A DNA stretch of 19,842 nt. Origin: an uncultured bacterium (GTDB lineage: Bacteria > Patescibacteriota > Patescibacteriia > CAIQCM01). The stretch is from contig CAIQCM010000065.1 of assembly GCA_903870305.1 (NCBI GenBank), positions 1 through 19,842 on the forward strand, in the 5' to 3' direction. The stretch's first letter is position 1. The number at the start of each line of letters is the position of its first letter. The notes beneath the pieces were generated by a model. It saw only the letters and a list, made by a program, of their open reading frames with translations. It ran no database searches and was not told the DNA's origin. Position numbers and translations under genes: made by a program. Below are positions 6,758-13,486 of the stretch, in pieces.

Positions 6758-6777
6758 TTTCAAACAACAAAGAAAGA

Positions 6778-6781
6778 GAGG
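6778..6781 (+). promoter_or_regulatory. Shine-Dalgarno site of the coiled-coil protein
   Basis: GAGG within AGAGAGGA, 7 nt before the ATG at 6789. This is one of only two clear Shine-Dalgarno sites in the window, and it decides the start codon against the longer open frame that reads back into thiI. Confidence 0.65.
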
Positions 6782-6788
6782 AACGATC

Positions 6789-7865
6789 ATGCTCAAGCTC
6801 GCGATCCCTTTTTTGCTTCTCATGAACTTAGGCGAACCTCGCGTCCCAGGTGAGACCAATCAGGCGCCAGACGTGGTTCTACGGGATTCCGAGACCGCAC
6901 CCGCCGCGGCAAAGCCGACGGCCGCTGCCGAATTCATGAAACCGACCGATTCTGAAGCTTCAGCCGCTGCCGCCAAGATCAAGTCGTTGAACGCCAAGGT
7001 GTTCGAAGCTAAAATCGCGATCACCCAAGCCAATGGGCAGGTTGATGCGCTCAAGGGCCGGCTCGACAGATCGCAAGACGAGCTGGACAAGATCTGGAAT
7101 GACCGACTCGACCTTGATATCAAGCTGACATCAGTGAGGGCGCAGAAAGATAACGCCGTTGCCGAGATCAAACGGCTTACGGATGAAAAAGAACAAGACG
7201 CGCGCAGATATGAGGACCTTTCCGCATGGAACCGCAAGCTCTATGCCATGCATTACCTCATCAGCTTGCTCATCCCTCTTGGTTTATTCCTGTATTTCGC
7301 CCAGCGTCGGCAGATCGCCAGCATTCACGCTCGCCTGCCGGACGAGGACACGAAAGACACCATTAACATGCTTCGCGAGGAGCTTGGCGCTACCAAGTTG
7401 CGGCTCATCGATGCCAATGACCGGAACAGTGCGCAGTCCATAGTGTTTGATCAAGAAAATGCGGCAAGAGCCGCACTTATGAACGAGAATGCGGACTTGC
7501 GGCTACTCTTGGAAGCGCACCAAGACGACATCAGGCGCTTGGTCGCACATCAACAGGCCTCCGACATCACGATCGCCGGTTTGCAAAAAGAGCTGGCCGA
7601 GGCGCATGAATTGCTCGAAAACATGACAACGCCGTCGCCGCAATTTCTGGAGATACCAAAGACGGTGGTGTCAGGGGAACTGCACGCCGATCCGGAGGTC
7701 GTCGCCGCGGCAAAAGAGGTGATCGATAAGCTCGAAGCGAGCAGGGCGGGTATGCATGCCCCTGTTCCGGAACCGGTTGATCGTACTGAAGACAAGACAA
7801 AGCCGATCGCCCCCGAACTGCCGCCACCGGAACTGCCGACGATCGCGGACGAACGGCACGAATAG
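6789..7865 (+). CDS. unrecognised membrane protein with two coiled coils
   Basis: I do not recognise this 358-residue protein. It starts with a short hydrophobic stretch (LKLAIPFLLLM, 2-12), possibly a weak signal or anchor, then an Ala/Pro/Thr-rich linker (about 25-62). A coiled coil (about 62-148) with many Lys, Asp and Glu follows, then one clear transmembrane helix (about 151-171, ended by QRRQ). A second coiled coil spans about 190-290, and a disordered Pro/Glu-rich tail ends the protein. The charge after the helix suggests that the C-terminal half is inside the cell. A tether or scaffold role is possible but is inference. It has its own Shine-Dalgarno site and its own terminator, so it appears to be a single-gene unit. 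Confidence 0.8.
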   Translation: MLKLAIPFLLLMNLGEPRVPGETNQAPDVVLRDSETAPAAAKPTAAAEFMKPTDSEASAAAAKIKSLNAKVFEAKIAITQANGQVDALKGRLDRSQDELDKIWNDRLDLDIKLTSVRAQKDNAVAEIKRLTDEKEQDARRYEDLSAWNRKLYAMHYLISLLIPLGLFLYFAQRRQIASIHARLPDEDTKDTINMLREELGATKLRLIDANDRNSAQSIVFDQENAARAALMNENADLRLLLEAHQDDIRRLVAHQQASDITIAGLQKELAEAHELLENMTTPSPQFLEIPKTVVSGELHADPEVVAAAKEVIDKLEASRAGMHAPVPEPVDRTEDKTKPIAPELPPPELPTIADERHE

Positions 7866-7889
7866 CCCATTTCACTTCGTAGAACTCAG

Positions 7890-7919
7890 GCGGCTCGTGG
7901 ACAACGAGCCGCTTTTCTT
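7890..7919 (+). terminator. intrinsic terminator of the coiled-coil gene
   Basis: Perfect 9-bp stem GCGGCTCGT (7890-7898) with ACGAGCCGC (7904-7912), loop GGACA, followed by TTTTCTT. It separates the coiled-coil gene from rsmI, and the T-tract runs directly into the rsmI -10 region. Confidence 0.88.
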
Positions 7920-7920
7920 A

Positions 7921-7926
7921 TATTCT
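7921..7926 (+). promoter_or_regulatory. -10 box of rsmI
   Basis: TATTCT (7921-7926) ends 6 nt before the rsmI ATG at 7933, predicting a leaderless transcript. The preceding terminator means that rsmI needs its own promoter. No convincing -35 is seen, because the position falls in the terminator stem. Confidence 0.5.
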
Positions 7927-7932
7927 AACGGC

Positions 7933-8610
7933 ATGCCCGGAACGCTTTATATTGTCGCCACCCCCATCGGGAACCTGCAGGACATAAGCCCGCGCGCCAT
8001 CACGACGCTCCGCGGGGTTGATTTGGTTTTGGCCGAAGACACGCGCGTGGCCAAAAAATTATTATCGCATTTTGATGTTCATACTCCGGTCGAACGTTTT
8101 GACGCGAACGCGGACGCGAGCACCGTGCGGCGCATTATCGACAAGCTTAAAAACGGCGCGGCGCTTGCGCTTGTAAGCGACGCTGGCACGCCGGCCGTTT
8201 CCGACCCCGGCTCGTGGCTGGTCTCAGAAGTTCTTCGCGAGCTTAAAGAAACGGTGAAAATTATTCCAATCGCCGGACCCAGCGCCGTCACCGCCGCGCT
8301 TTCCGTTTCGGGATTTTACTCCGACATTTTCACTTTCTTCGGTTTTCCGCCGCACAAAAAAGGAAGAACCACTCGCCTAAACGAGATCGCTGCAACGAAA
8401 CATACGGCCGTTTTATTTGAATCACCCCATCGCATTGAGAAAACTCTTATGGAGCTGCGCGCCATTTGCCCCGAGCGACATGCCGTAATCTGCCGCGAAC
8501 TCACCAAAATGTTCGAAACCATTGATCGCGGCACCCTCGCCGAATTGACCACAGCCGGGAGGATCCGCGCTCAAGGGGAGTTTGTAATTGTGTTGGCTCC
8601 GGTAAATTGA
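7933..8610 (+). CDS. rsmI: 16S rRNA 2'-O-methyltransferase RsmI, methylase domain only
   Basis: RsmI uses S-adenosylmethionine to 2'-O-methylate C1402 of 16S rRNA in the decoding centre. The product has 225 residues, against about 285 in Escherichia coli. All tetrapyrrole-methylase-fold motifs are present in order: YIVATPIGNL (6-15), EDTR (35-38), SDAGTPAVSDPG, IPIAGPSAV, FESPHRI and CRELTK. The protein ends right after the last core strand (GEFVIVLAP), so the C-terminal helical domain of about 60 residues is absent. There is no frameshift remnant downstream, because metG begins 13 nt later. ATG 7933 is chosen because homologues start there; the open frame further upstream crosses a terminator. 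Confidence 0.93.
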   Translation: MPGTLYIVATPIGNLQDISPRAITTLRGVDLVLAEDTRVAKKLLSHFDVHTPVERFDANADASTVRRIIDKLKNGAALALVSDAGTPAVSDPGSWLVSEVLRELKETVKIIPIAGPSAVTAALSVSGFYSDIFTFFGFPPHKKGRTTRLNEIAATKHTAVLFESPHRIEKTLMELRAICPERHAVICRELTKMFETIDRGTLAELTTAGRIRAQGEFVIVLAPVN

Positions 8611-8616
8611 TAGAAT
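8611..8616 (+). promoter_or_regulatory. -10 box of metG
   Basis: TAGAAT directly follows the rsmI stop codon and ends 6 nt before the metG ATG at 8623, the same spacing as at rsmI. It suggests a leaderless metG transcript in addition to read-through from rsmI. No strong -35 was found within the end of rsmI. Confidence 0.45.
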
Positions 8617-8622
8617 TATTGC

Positions 8623-10137
8623 ATGCCTGACAAATTTTATATCACCACCGCCATTGCCTACGTTAACGGCGAACCGCATATCGGTTACGCCTTGGAGTTG
8701 CTTTACGCCGACGTTCTCGCCCGCTACCACCGGATGCGCGACGAGGACGTGTTTTTTGCAACCGGCACCGACGAGCATGGTGCGAAAATTTTTCAAGCCG
8801 CCGAACGCGCCAAGACCGATCCGCAAGCGTTTACCAACAAGATCTCAGCCCGGTTCCGCCTCTTGGCCGATGTGCTTAACATCTCGAATGACGATTTTGT
8901 CCGCACGACCGAAGCGCGGCATGTCGTCGCCTCGCAAGAACTTTGGCGCCGCGCCGCGATGAACGGGAAGATCTATAAAAAGCGATATTCCGGGCTATAT
9001 TGCGTCGGTTGCGAAGCGTTCAAAACCGAAAAGGAATTGGTCGACGGAAAGTGCCCGGATCACAATACCGTCCCCGAGCATTTGGAAGACGAGAATTATT
9101 TTTTCAAATTGACCGACTACAAGGACGCGCTTCAAAAACTTTTTGCTTTTCGTCCGGATTTTGTCACGCCATCCGGCCGTTTAAACGAGGTTAAGGAGTG
9201 GGTTAAGAATCTTGAGGATGTGAGCATTTCGCGTTCAATTCGCCAGCTCAGCTGGGGCATTCCCGTGCCCAATGACCCCAGCCAGGTCATGTATGTTTGG
9301 TTCGATGCGCTGACCAACTACCTCACCGCCGCCGGTTTTCCCGACGAACGGTACAAACAACATTGGCCGGCTGACGTTCATGTGATCGGCAAGGAGATCT
9401 CGCGCTTTCACGCCGTCTTATGGCCGGCCATGCTTATGGCCGCCGGCGTCGAGGTTCCGCACCAGGTCGCCGTCCATGGTCACATCTCCGCCGACGGGCG
9501 CAAAATGTCCAAAACGCTTGGGAACGTCATTGATCCGTTCGCTTTGGTGGAAAAATTCGGCGTCGAACCGGTCCGGTATTTTTTGCTGCGCGAAGTTCCA
9601 TTCAACTCCGACGGCGATTATTCAGATGCGCGCATGCGCGAGCGCTATGCGGGCGACCTCGCTAACGGCGTCGGCAACCTGGTTTCGCGCGTCCTCGCCA
9701 TGATCGAAAAATACGAGAACGGCGTTGTCCCCGCCGTCGCGAAGGCGGTAGTTGAGTCGACCTGGCTCGCGTATGAAGAGCACATCAAGGCCCATGATTT
9801 TCATTTGGCTCTTGCTGATGTTTGGGATGTTATTGGTTCGGCCGACAAACTGGTCACCGAACGCGAACCATGGGTGTTGGCAAAGACCGACAAGGCCGAA
9901 CTTTCAAAATTATTGTACGTTCTCGCCGAAACGATCAGGCACATTGCGCTCATGCTTTGGCCCTTCATGCCGGAAACCGCCGAGAACATCCTTGCGCGAC
10001 TGGGCGTGTCGACGGAACTTGGCAAAGAGCCGTTAAGCGAATTGCAAACTTGGGGCCTATTAAAACCCGGCACCAAGGTGAGCAAGGGCGAACCGCTGTT
10101 TCCCCGTCTTCAACAACCAACGACCAACAACCAATAA
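8623..10137 (+). CDS. metG: methionyl-tRNA synthetase
   Basis: Charges tRNA-Met with methionine. The product has 504 residues, a class I Rossmann catalytic domain plus an alpha-helical anticodon-binding domain. The HIGH motif appears as HIGY (19-22), and the KMSKS loop as KMSKT (295-299). The connective peptide carries one zinc knuckle: C127, C130, C144 and H147. The WFDAL motif (227-231) supports MetRS specificity. The C-terminal tRNA-binding (Trbp111-like) domain of longer MetRS is absent, a known natural variation. The last residues, QQPTTNNQ, and the TAA stop are encoded by a 7-bp tandem repeat that continues to the cvpA start, so this tail is probably not conserved protein. Confidence 0.95.
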   Translation: MPDKFYITTAIAYVNGEPHIGYALELLYADVLARYHRMRDEDVFFATGTDEHGAKIFQAAERAKTDPQAFTNKISARFRLLADVLNISNDDFVRTTEARHVVASQELWRRAAMNGKIYKKRYSGLYCVGCEAFKTEKELVDGKCPDHNTVPEHLEDENYFFKLTDYKDALQKLFAFRPDFVTPSGRLNEVKEWVKNLEDVSISRSIRQLSWGIPVPNDPSQVMYVWFDALTNYLTAAGFPDERYKQHWPADVHVIGKEISRFHAVLWPAMLMAAGVEVPHQVAVHGHISADGRKMSKTLGNVIDPFALVEKFGVEPVRYFLLREVPFNSDGDYSDARMRERYAGDLANGVGNLVSRVLAMIEKYENGVVPAVAKAVVESTWLAYEEHIKAHDFHLALADVWDVIGSADKLVTEREPWVLAKTDKAELSKLLYVLAETIRHIALMLWPFMPETAENILARLGVSTELGKEPLSELQTWGLLKPGTKVSKGEPLFPRLQQPTTNNQ

Positions 10138-10145
10138 CCAACAAC
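10111..10145. repeat. tandem heptad array, CAACAAC x5 (metG / cvpA border)
   Basis: Five uninterrupted 7-bp units: CAACAAC, CAACGAC, CAACAAC, CAATAAC, CAACAAC. The fourth unit supplies the metG stop codon (10135-10137), and the array ends 2 bp before the cvpA ATG. No complementary arm was found nearby, so this is a one-armed version of the heptad loci. Confidence 0.85.
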
Positions 10146-10147
10146 CT

Positions 10148-10654
10148 ATGTCCGTCCAAACCATTAACCTTATTCTCGCCGCCTGCGTCATTCTTTTTGT
10201 CGTTAACGGCTTTTTCCAAGGCATCATTCACATGCTCGGCTCCATTCTCGGCCTCATTGTCGGCGTTGGCGTGGCAAGCCGGCTCGACACGGCCGGCGGA
10301 ACTTGGCTTCATACTCAGACGGGCTGGCCGCAAGCCCTTTGCGTGATCGTCGCCTTTGTCGTCATCCTTATTATTTTTACTCGCGTCTTCGGCGTTGTTC
10401 TGCATATTCTTGAAAAGACGTTCAACTTTATGAAGATCCCGCTCGTCGGCTTGGCCAACCGGACGGCCGGCGGCATCTTGGGATTTTTTGAGGGCGTGTT
10501 CGTTGTCGGCGCGACGCTTATCATCATTAAGACCTTGCCATTCCCCATCGTCGCGACGCTCGCCGGCTCGACGCTCGCCGGCTCATTGATCGCGGCCGCA
10601 TCCATTCTTATGCCGCTTTTGCCAAAGTCGATCCAGCAACTTTATAAAGTATAA
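10148..10654 (+). CDS. CvpA family membrane protein
   Basis: A 168-residue protein made almost entirely of hydrophobic helices (roughly 6-26, 28-46, 62-86, 102-126 and 132-150), matching the CvpA/colicin V production family. CvpA is an inner-membrane protein of poorly understood role, linked to envelope stress and, in Escherichia coli, to colicin V export. The Gly-rich start after the first helix (FFQGIIHMLGSILGLIVG) and the central NRTAGGILGFFEG segment are typical. Its start codon follows a CAACAAC array without a Shine-Dalgarno site, and its stop touches the next heptad hairpin. A 15-bp tandem duplication (10554-10583) in the last hydrophobic region repeats TLAGS. Confidence 0.85.
   Translation: MSVQTINLILAACVILFVVNGFFQGIIHMLGSILGLIVGVGVASRLDTAGGTWLHTQTGWPQALCVIVAFVVILIIFTRVFGVVLHILEKTFNFMKIPLVGLANRTAGGILGFFEGVFVVGATLIIIKTLPFPIVATLAGSTLAGSLIAAASILMPLLPKSIQQLYKV
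10554..10583 (+). repeat. 15-bp perfect tandem duplication in cvpA
   Basis: CGACGCTCGCCGGCT occurs twice without a gap (10554-10568 and 10569-10583), keeping the frame and coding TLAGS-TLAGS. The perfect identity suggests a recent slippage event in this lineage. Confidence 0.8.
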
Positions 10655-10656
10655 AA

Positions 10657-10735
10657 CATGAAGCATAAAGCATGAAACATTCTTTTTGGACCCGTTCCGA
10701 TAAAATGTTCCATGTTGCGTGTTTCATGTTTCATT
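10657..10735. repeat. heptad-repeat hairpin, CATGAAA family (cvpA / tatD border)
   Basis: Left arm units are CATGAAG, CATAAAG, CATGAAA, CATT (10657-10681). Right arm units, read on the minus strand, are AATGAAA, CATGAAA, CACGCAA, CATGGAA, CATT (10735-10704). Positions 10657-10681 pair with 10704-10728 at 19 of 25. The arms match those at 5457-5540 but in swapped order, so this copy is inverted relative to the other; the loops are unrelated. It begins 3 bp after the cvpA stop and ends 3 bp before the tatD ATG. There is no T-tract at the expected place. Confidence 0.8.
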
Positions 10736-10738
10736 TTT

Positions 10739-11596
10739 ATGTTTTATAAGGCCATCGATTCGCACTGTCATTTGCAAGCGGCCGCTTATGCGGCCGATCT
10801 TGATATCGTGCTCGCGCGGATGAAGAACGCCGGGATTGCGGCGATCGCGGTTGGAACCAACTATTTAAGTTCGCGCGCGGCCGTGGAGTTGGCCGAGCGC
10901 CGCGCGGACGTTTGGGCCTCCGTTGCCGTGCATCCGGGACACGTGTGGCAACCGCATCACGACCAAATGGAATTGTCGTCGCCCCCGACAGAAGAAATGT
11001 TCGACGAAGAAAAATTCGCCCCGCTTCTTGCTTCGCCCAAGGTCGTCGCGATCGGGGAGACCGGACTTGATCATTACCGCCTGCCCGAAGAAGAAAGCAT
11101 CCGGCAGATCATCAAAGAACGCCAGAGAAAAAATTTCATTATTCAGATCCGTGCCGCCAAGGCAAGAAACTTGCCGCTTATCCTTCACGTACGGGAAGCG
11201 CATGCCGAAGCGCTGGAAATATTACGGGATGAAAAATATTTTAACGGAGTCATGCATTGCTTCACCGGCACGGTGAGCGAGGCGCGCGAAGCATTGGAGC
11301 ACGGATTTTACATCTCATTTACCGGCGCGGTCACTTATCCGCCCAAAAAAGGGCGGGCGGAGAATCCGCTCTGGGACGTCATTCGCATTATTCCTCAAGA
11401 CCGCTTGCTTATCGAAACCGACGCGCCGTACCTCACGCCCGTGCCATACCGCGGCGAACGCAATGAACCGGCCAATGTGCTTATAACCGCCGAAAAAATC
11501 GCTGAAATAAGAGGGGAGGGGTATGAAAATATCCTTGAAATATCATTAAATAACGCCGTTCGACTCTTTAATCTTGCGGCTAGGCGAAAGGCGTGA
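10739..11596 (+). CDS. tatD: TatD family metal-dependent hydrolase / DNase
   Basis: TatD proteins are TIM-barrel hydrolases with metal-dependent DNase activity, linked to DNA repair and turnover. The product has 285 residues. Metal-binding motifs appear in order: DSHCHL, GETGLDHY, LILHVREA, MHCFTGT and ETDAPYL, the full set of the family. An acidic insertion (about 70-95, with MELSSPPTEEMFDEE) lengthens one loop. ATG 10739 (MFYKAIDSHCHL) is chosen because the first metal motif normally lies within the first dozen residues; a start at 10712 would translate part of the repeat arm. No Shine-Dalgarno. It lies 30 bp before secD. Confidence 0.93.
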   Translation: MFYKAIDSHCHLQAAAYAADLDIVLARMKNAGIAAIAVGTNYLSSRAAVELAERRADVWASVAVHPGHVWQPHHDQMELSSPPTEEMFDEEKFAPLLASPKVVAIGETGLDHYRLPEEESIRQIIKERQRKNFIIQIRAAKARNLPLILHVREAHAEALEILRDEKYFNGVMHCFTGTVSEAREALEHGFYISFTGAVTYPPKKGRAENPLWDVIRIIPQDRLLIETDAPYLTPVPYRGERNEPANVLITAEKIAEIRGEGYENILEISLNNAVRLFNLAARRKA

Positions 11597-11626
11597 TAAT
11601 CTGACCGTCTTACTATCCACAACCGT

Positions 11627-13480
11627 ATGAATGAAAAGGCAAAGAACGCATTAAATTCAATCGCCGGACCGTTCCGCTTTTTTGGCGGCGGCGCTTGGCG
11701 CTTGCTTAAAAAGATCTTCGCACCGTCGAAGAAAGGACAGTTGCGCTGGCGCATCATCTTTATTGTCATCATCACGCTCGCGGCCGCGCTCTATGATTAT
11801 CCCAAGCCGTACAACGACGCAGCCAAAGCGCTAAACACTGTTGCTGCCAAAAATAATTCAACTAAGTGGATCAAACTGCCCGTTGTGCCGGAAGCGCCAT
11901 GGAAACTAGGGCTTGATCTTTTGGGCGGCACGCATTTGGTTTATGAAGCCGACATGAGCGGCATAAGCCAGGGCGATCGCGCCGATGCATTGGCCGGCGT
12001 GCGCGACGTCATTGAACGCCGCATCAACGCTTTCGGCGTGGCCGAACCGCTGGTTCAGACCGAAACAAGCGGCAGCCATTATCGGATCATCGTTGAGCTG
12101 GCCGGCGTGAAAGACGTGAACCAAGCGATTAAGATGATCGGCGAAACGCCGACCTTGGACTTCCGCACGCAGTCAACCACTGCGCCTGCGGCGACCACGG
12201 TCACCGCGCCCACGCTCACGCCGGAAATGAAGGCGTATAACGCCGCGGCCAAGGTCAAAGCCGACATGGTTGAGAAACTCGCTTTGGCGAAAGGCGCCGA
12301 TTTTGCCGCCCTCGCCAAGCAATATTCCGAAGACCCCGGCTCCAAGGACAAGGGCGGCGATCTCGGTTACTTTGCCAAGGGGGCAATGGTCCAGCCATTC
12401 GACACAGCCGTTTTCGCGCTCAAAGTGGGGCAAATAACCAAAACCCCGGTACTTTCGCAATTCGGTTATCACATCATCAAAAAAACCGGCGAAAAAACCG
12501 TGAACGGCCAGCTTGAAGTGAGCGCTAGCCATATCCTTATCGCCACCAAGGCGCCGGACGCGACCGCGAACGTGAACGCTGGTGAAGCCGGCTGGACCCT
12601 GACGCAGCTCTCGGGCAAAGACCTGAAGCGCGCCACGGTCGTCTTCGACCCGCAAAGCGGCGAACCCACCGTTCAGCTCACTTGGAACGCCGAAGGTCAA
12701 CAGCTTTTTGGCGACATCACCGGCGCCAACATCGGCAAACCGCTCGGCATTTTCTTGGACGGCCAGCTTATTTCCGCGCCGAATGTGCAATCGAAGATCA
12801 CCGGCGGCACGGCGGTCATCAGCGGCAATTTTACGCTTGACGAGACAAAAACGTTGGCGCGGCGCCTTAACGCCGGCGCGCTTCCGGTTCCCATTTCGCT
12901 CGTCACCCAGCAAACGGTTGATGCCACCTTGGGCGCGGCTTCGTTGGACCGGTCGCTGGTCGCCGGCATCATCGGCTTTTTGGCGGTCGTGCTCTTCATG
13001 CTTTTGATCTACCGCTTGCCCGGGCTCATGGCCGCTTTTGCGCTCACCGTTTATACGGCGCTCACTTTGGGCGTGTTCAAACTCCTGGGCGTTACGATGA
13101 CGCTCGCGGGCATTGCCGGCTTCATTCTGTCGATCGGCATGGCCGTTGACGCGAACGTTCTTATTTTCGAGCGCGTCAAAGAAGAACTTCGCAACAATCG
13201 CACGGTGGGCGAAGCGCTTTCGGAAGGTTTTAAACGCGCCTGGAACTCGATCCGGGACTCGAACTTCTCTTCGCTCATCACTTGCGCCATTCTTATCTGG
13301 TTCGGCACCTCCACCGTGCGCGGTTTTGCGATCACGCTCGCGATCGGCATTCTGCTCTCAATGTTCACCGCCATCATTGTCACCCGCAACTTCTTGCGTT
13401 CGTCGATCGGCGCCAAAGTCGAGCGCCATCTGTGGCTCATCGGGTCAGGTCTTAAACGCAAAACGGAAGAAAAGAAATAA
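11627..13480 (+). CDS. secD: protein translocase subunit SecD with inserted parvulin-type PPIase domain
   Basis: SecD works with SecF and SecYEG, using the proton gradient to help pull exported proteins through the membrane. The product has 617 residues. TM1 is at about 42-58. The P1 domain begins with GLDLLGGTHLVYE (95-107) and GETPTLDFRTQ (172-182). Residues about 198-305 are a parvulin-like domain, with GADFAALAKQYSEDPGSKDKGGDLGYF and QFGYHIIKK. P1 resumes at WTLTQLSGKDLKRA and includes GKPLGIFLDGQLISAP (370-385). Five further TMs (about 443-590) contain the conserved GMAVDANVLIFERVKEE (504-520). ASHILI (300-305), normally the first strand of a parvulin, follows its last strand here. The secF start is 6 nt after the stop. 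A second ATG lies at 11631 but is out of frame. Confidence 0.93.
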   Translation: MNEKAKNALNSIAGPFRFFGGGAWRLLKKIFAPSKKGQLRWRIIFIVIITLAAALYDYPKPYNDAAKALNTVAAKNNSTKWIKLPVVPEAPWKLGLDLLGGTHLVYEADMSGISQGDRADALAGVRDVIERRINAFGVAEPLVQTETSGSHYRIIVELAGVKDVNQAIKMIGETPTLDFRTQSTTAPAATTVTAPTLTPEMKAYNAAAKVKADMVEKLALAKGADFAALAKQYSEDPGSKDKGGDLGYFAKGAMVQPFDTAVFALKVGQITKTPVLSQFGYHIIKKTGEKTVNGQLEVSASHILIATKAPDATANVNAGEAGWTLTQLSGKDLKRATVVFDPQSGEPTVQLTWNAEGQQLFGDITGANIGKPLGIFLDGQLISAPNVQSKITGGTAVISGNFTLDETKTLARRLNAGALPVPISLVTQQTVDATLGAASLDRSLVAGIIGFLAVVLFMLLIYRLPGLMAAFALTVYTALTLGVFKLLGVTMTLAGIAGFILSIGMAVDANVLIFERVKEELRNNRTVGEALSEGFKRAWNSIRDSNFSSLITCAILIWFGTSTVRGFAITLAIGILLSMFTAIIVTRNFLRSSIGAKVERHLWLIGSGLKRKTEEKK

Positions 13481-13486
13481 ACATCT

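Noticed and set aside
5990..6859. 289-codon minus-strand frame opposite thiI
   Set aside because: It overlaps conserved PP-loop coding sequence and runs through the intergenic inverted repeats; no protein features.
7756..7932. N-terminal extension of rsmI
   Set aside because: The extension overlaps the end of the coiled-coil gene and crosses a perfect terminator; RsmI normally begins at MPGTLYIVATPIGNL.
10712..10738. Upstream start for tatD
   Set aside because: It would translate the repeat arm (MLRVSCFIF); the family starts close to DSHCHL, so ATG 10739 is preferred.
12173..12913. 246-codon minus-strand frame opposite secD
   Set aside because: It is antisense to the parvulin and P1 coding region, with Arg/Gly-rich shadow composition.
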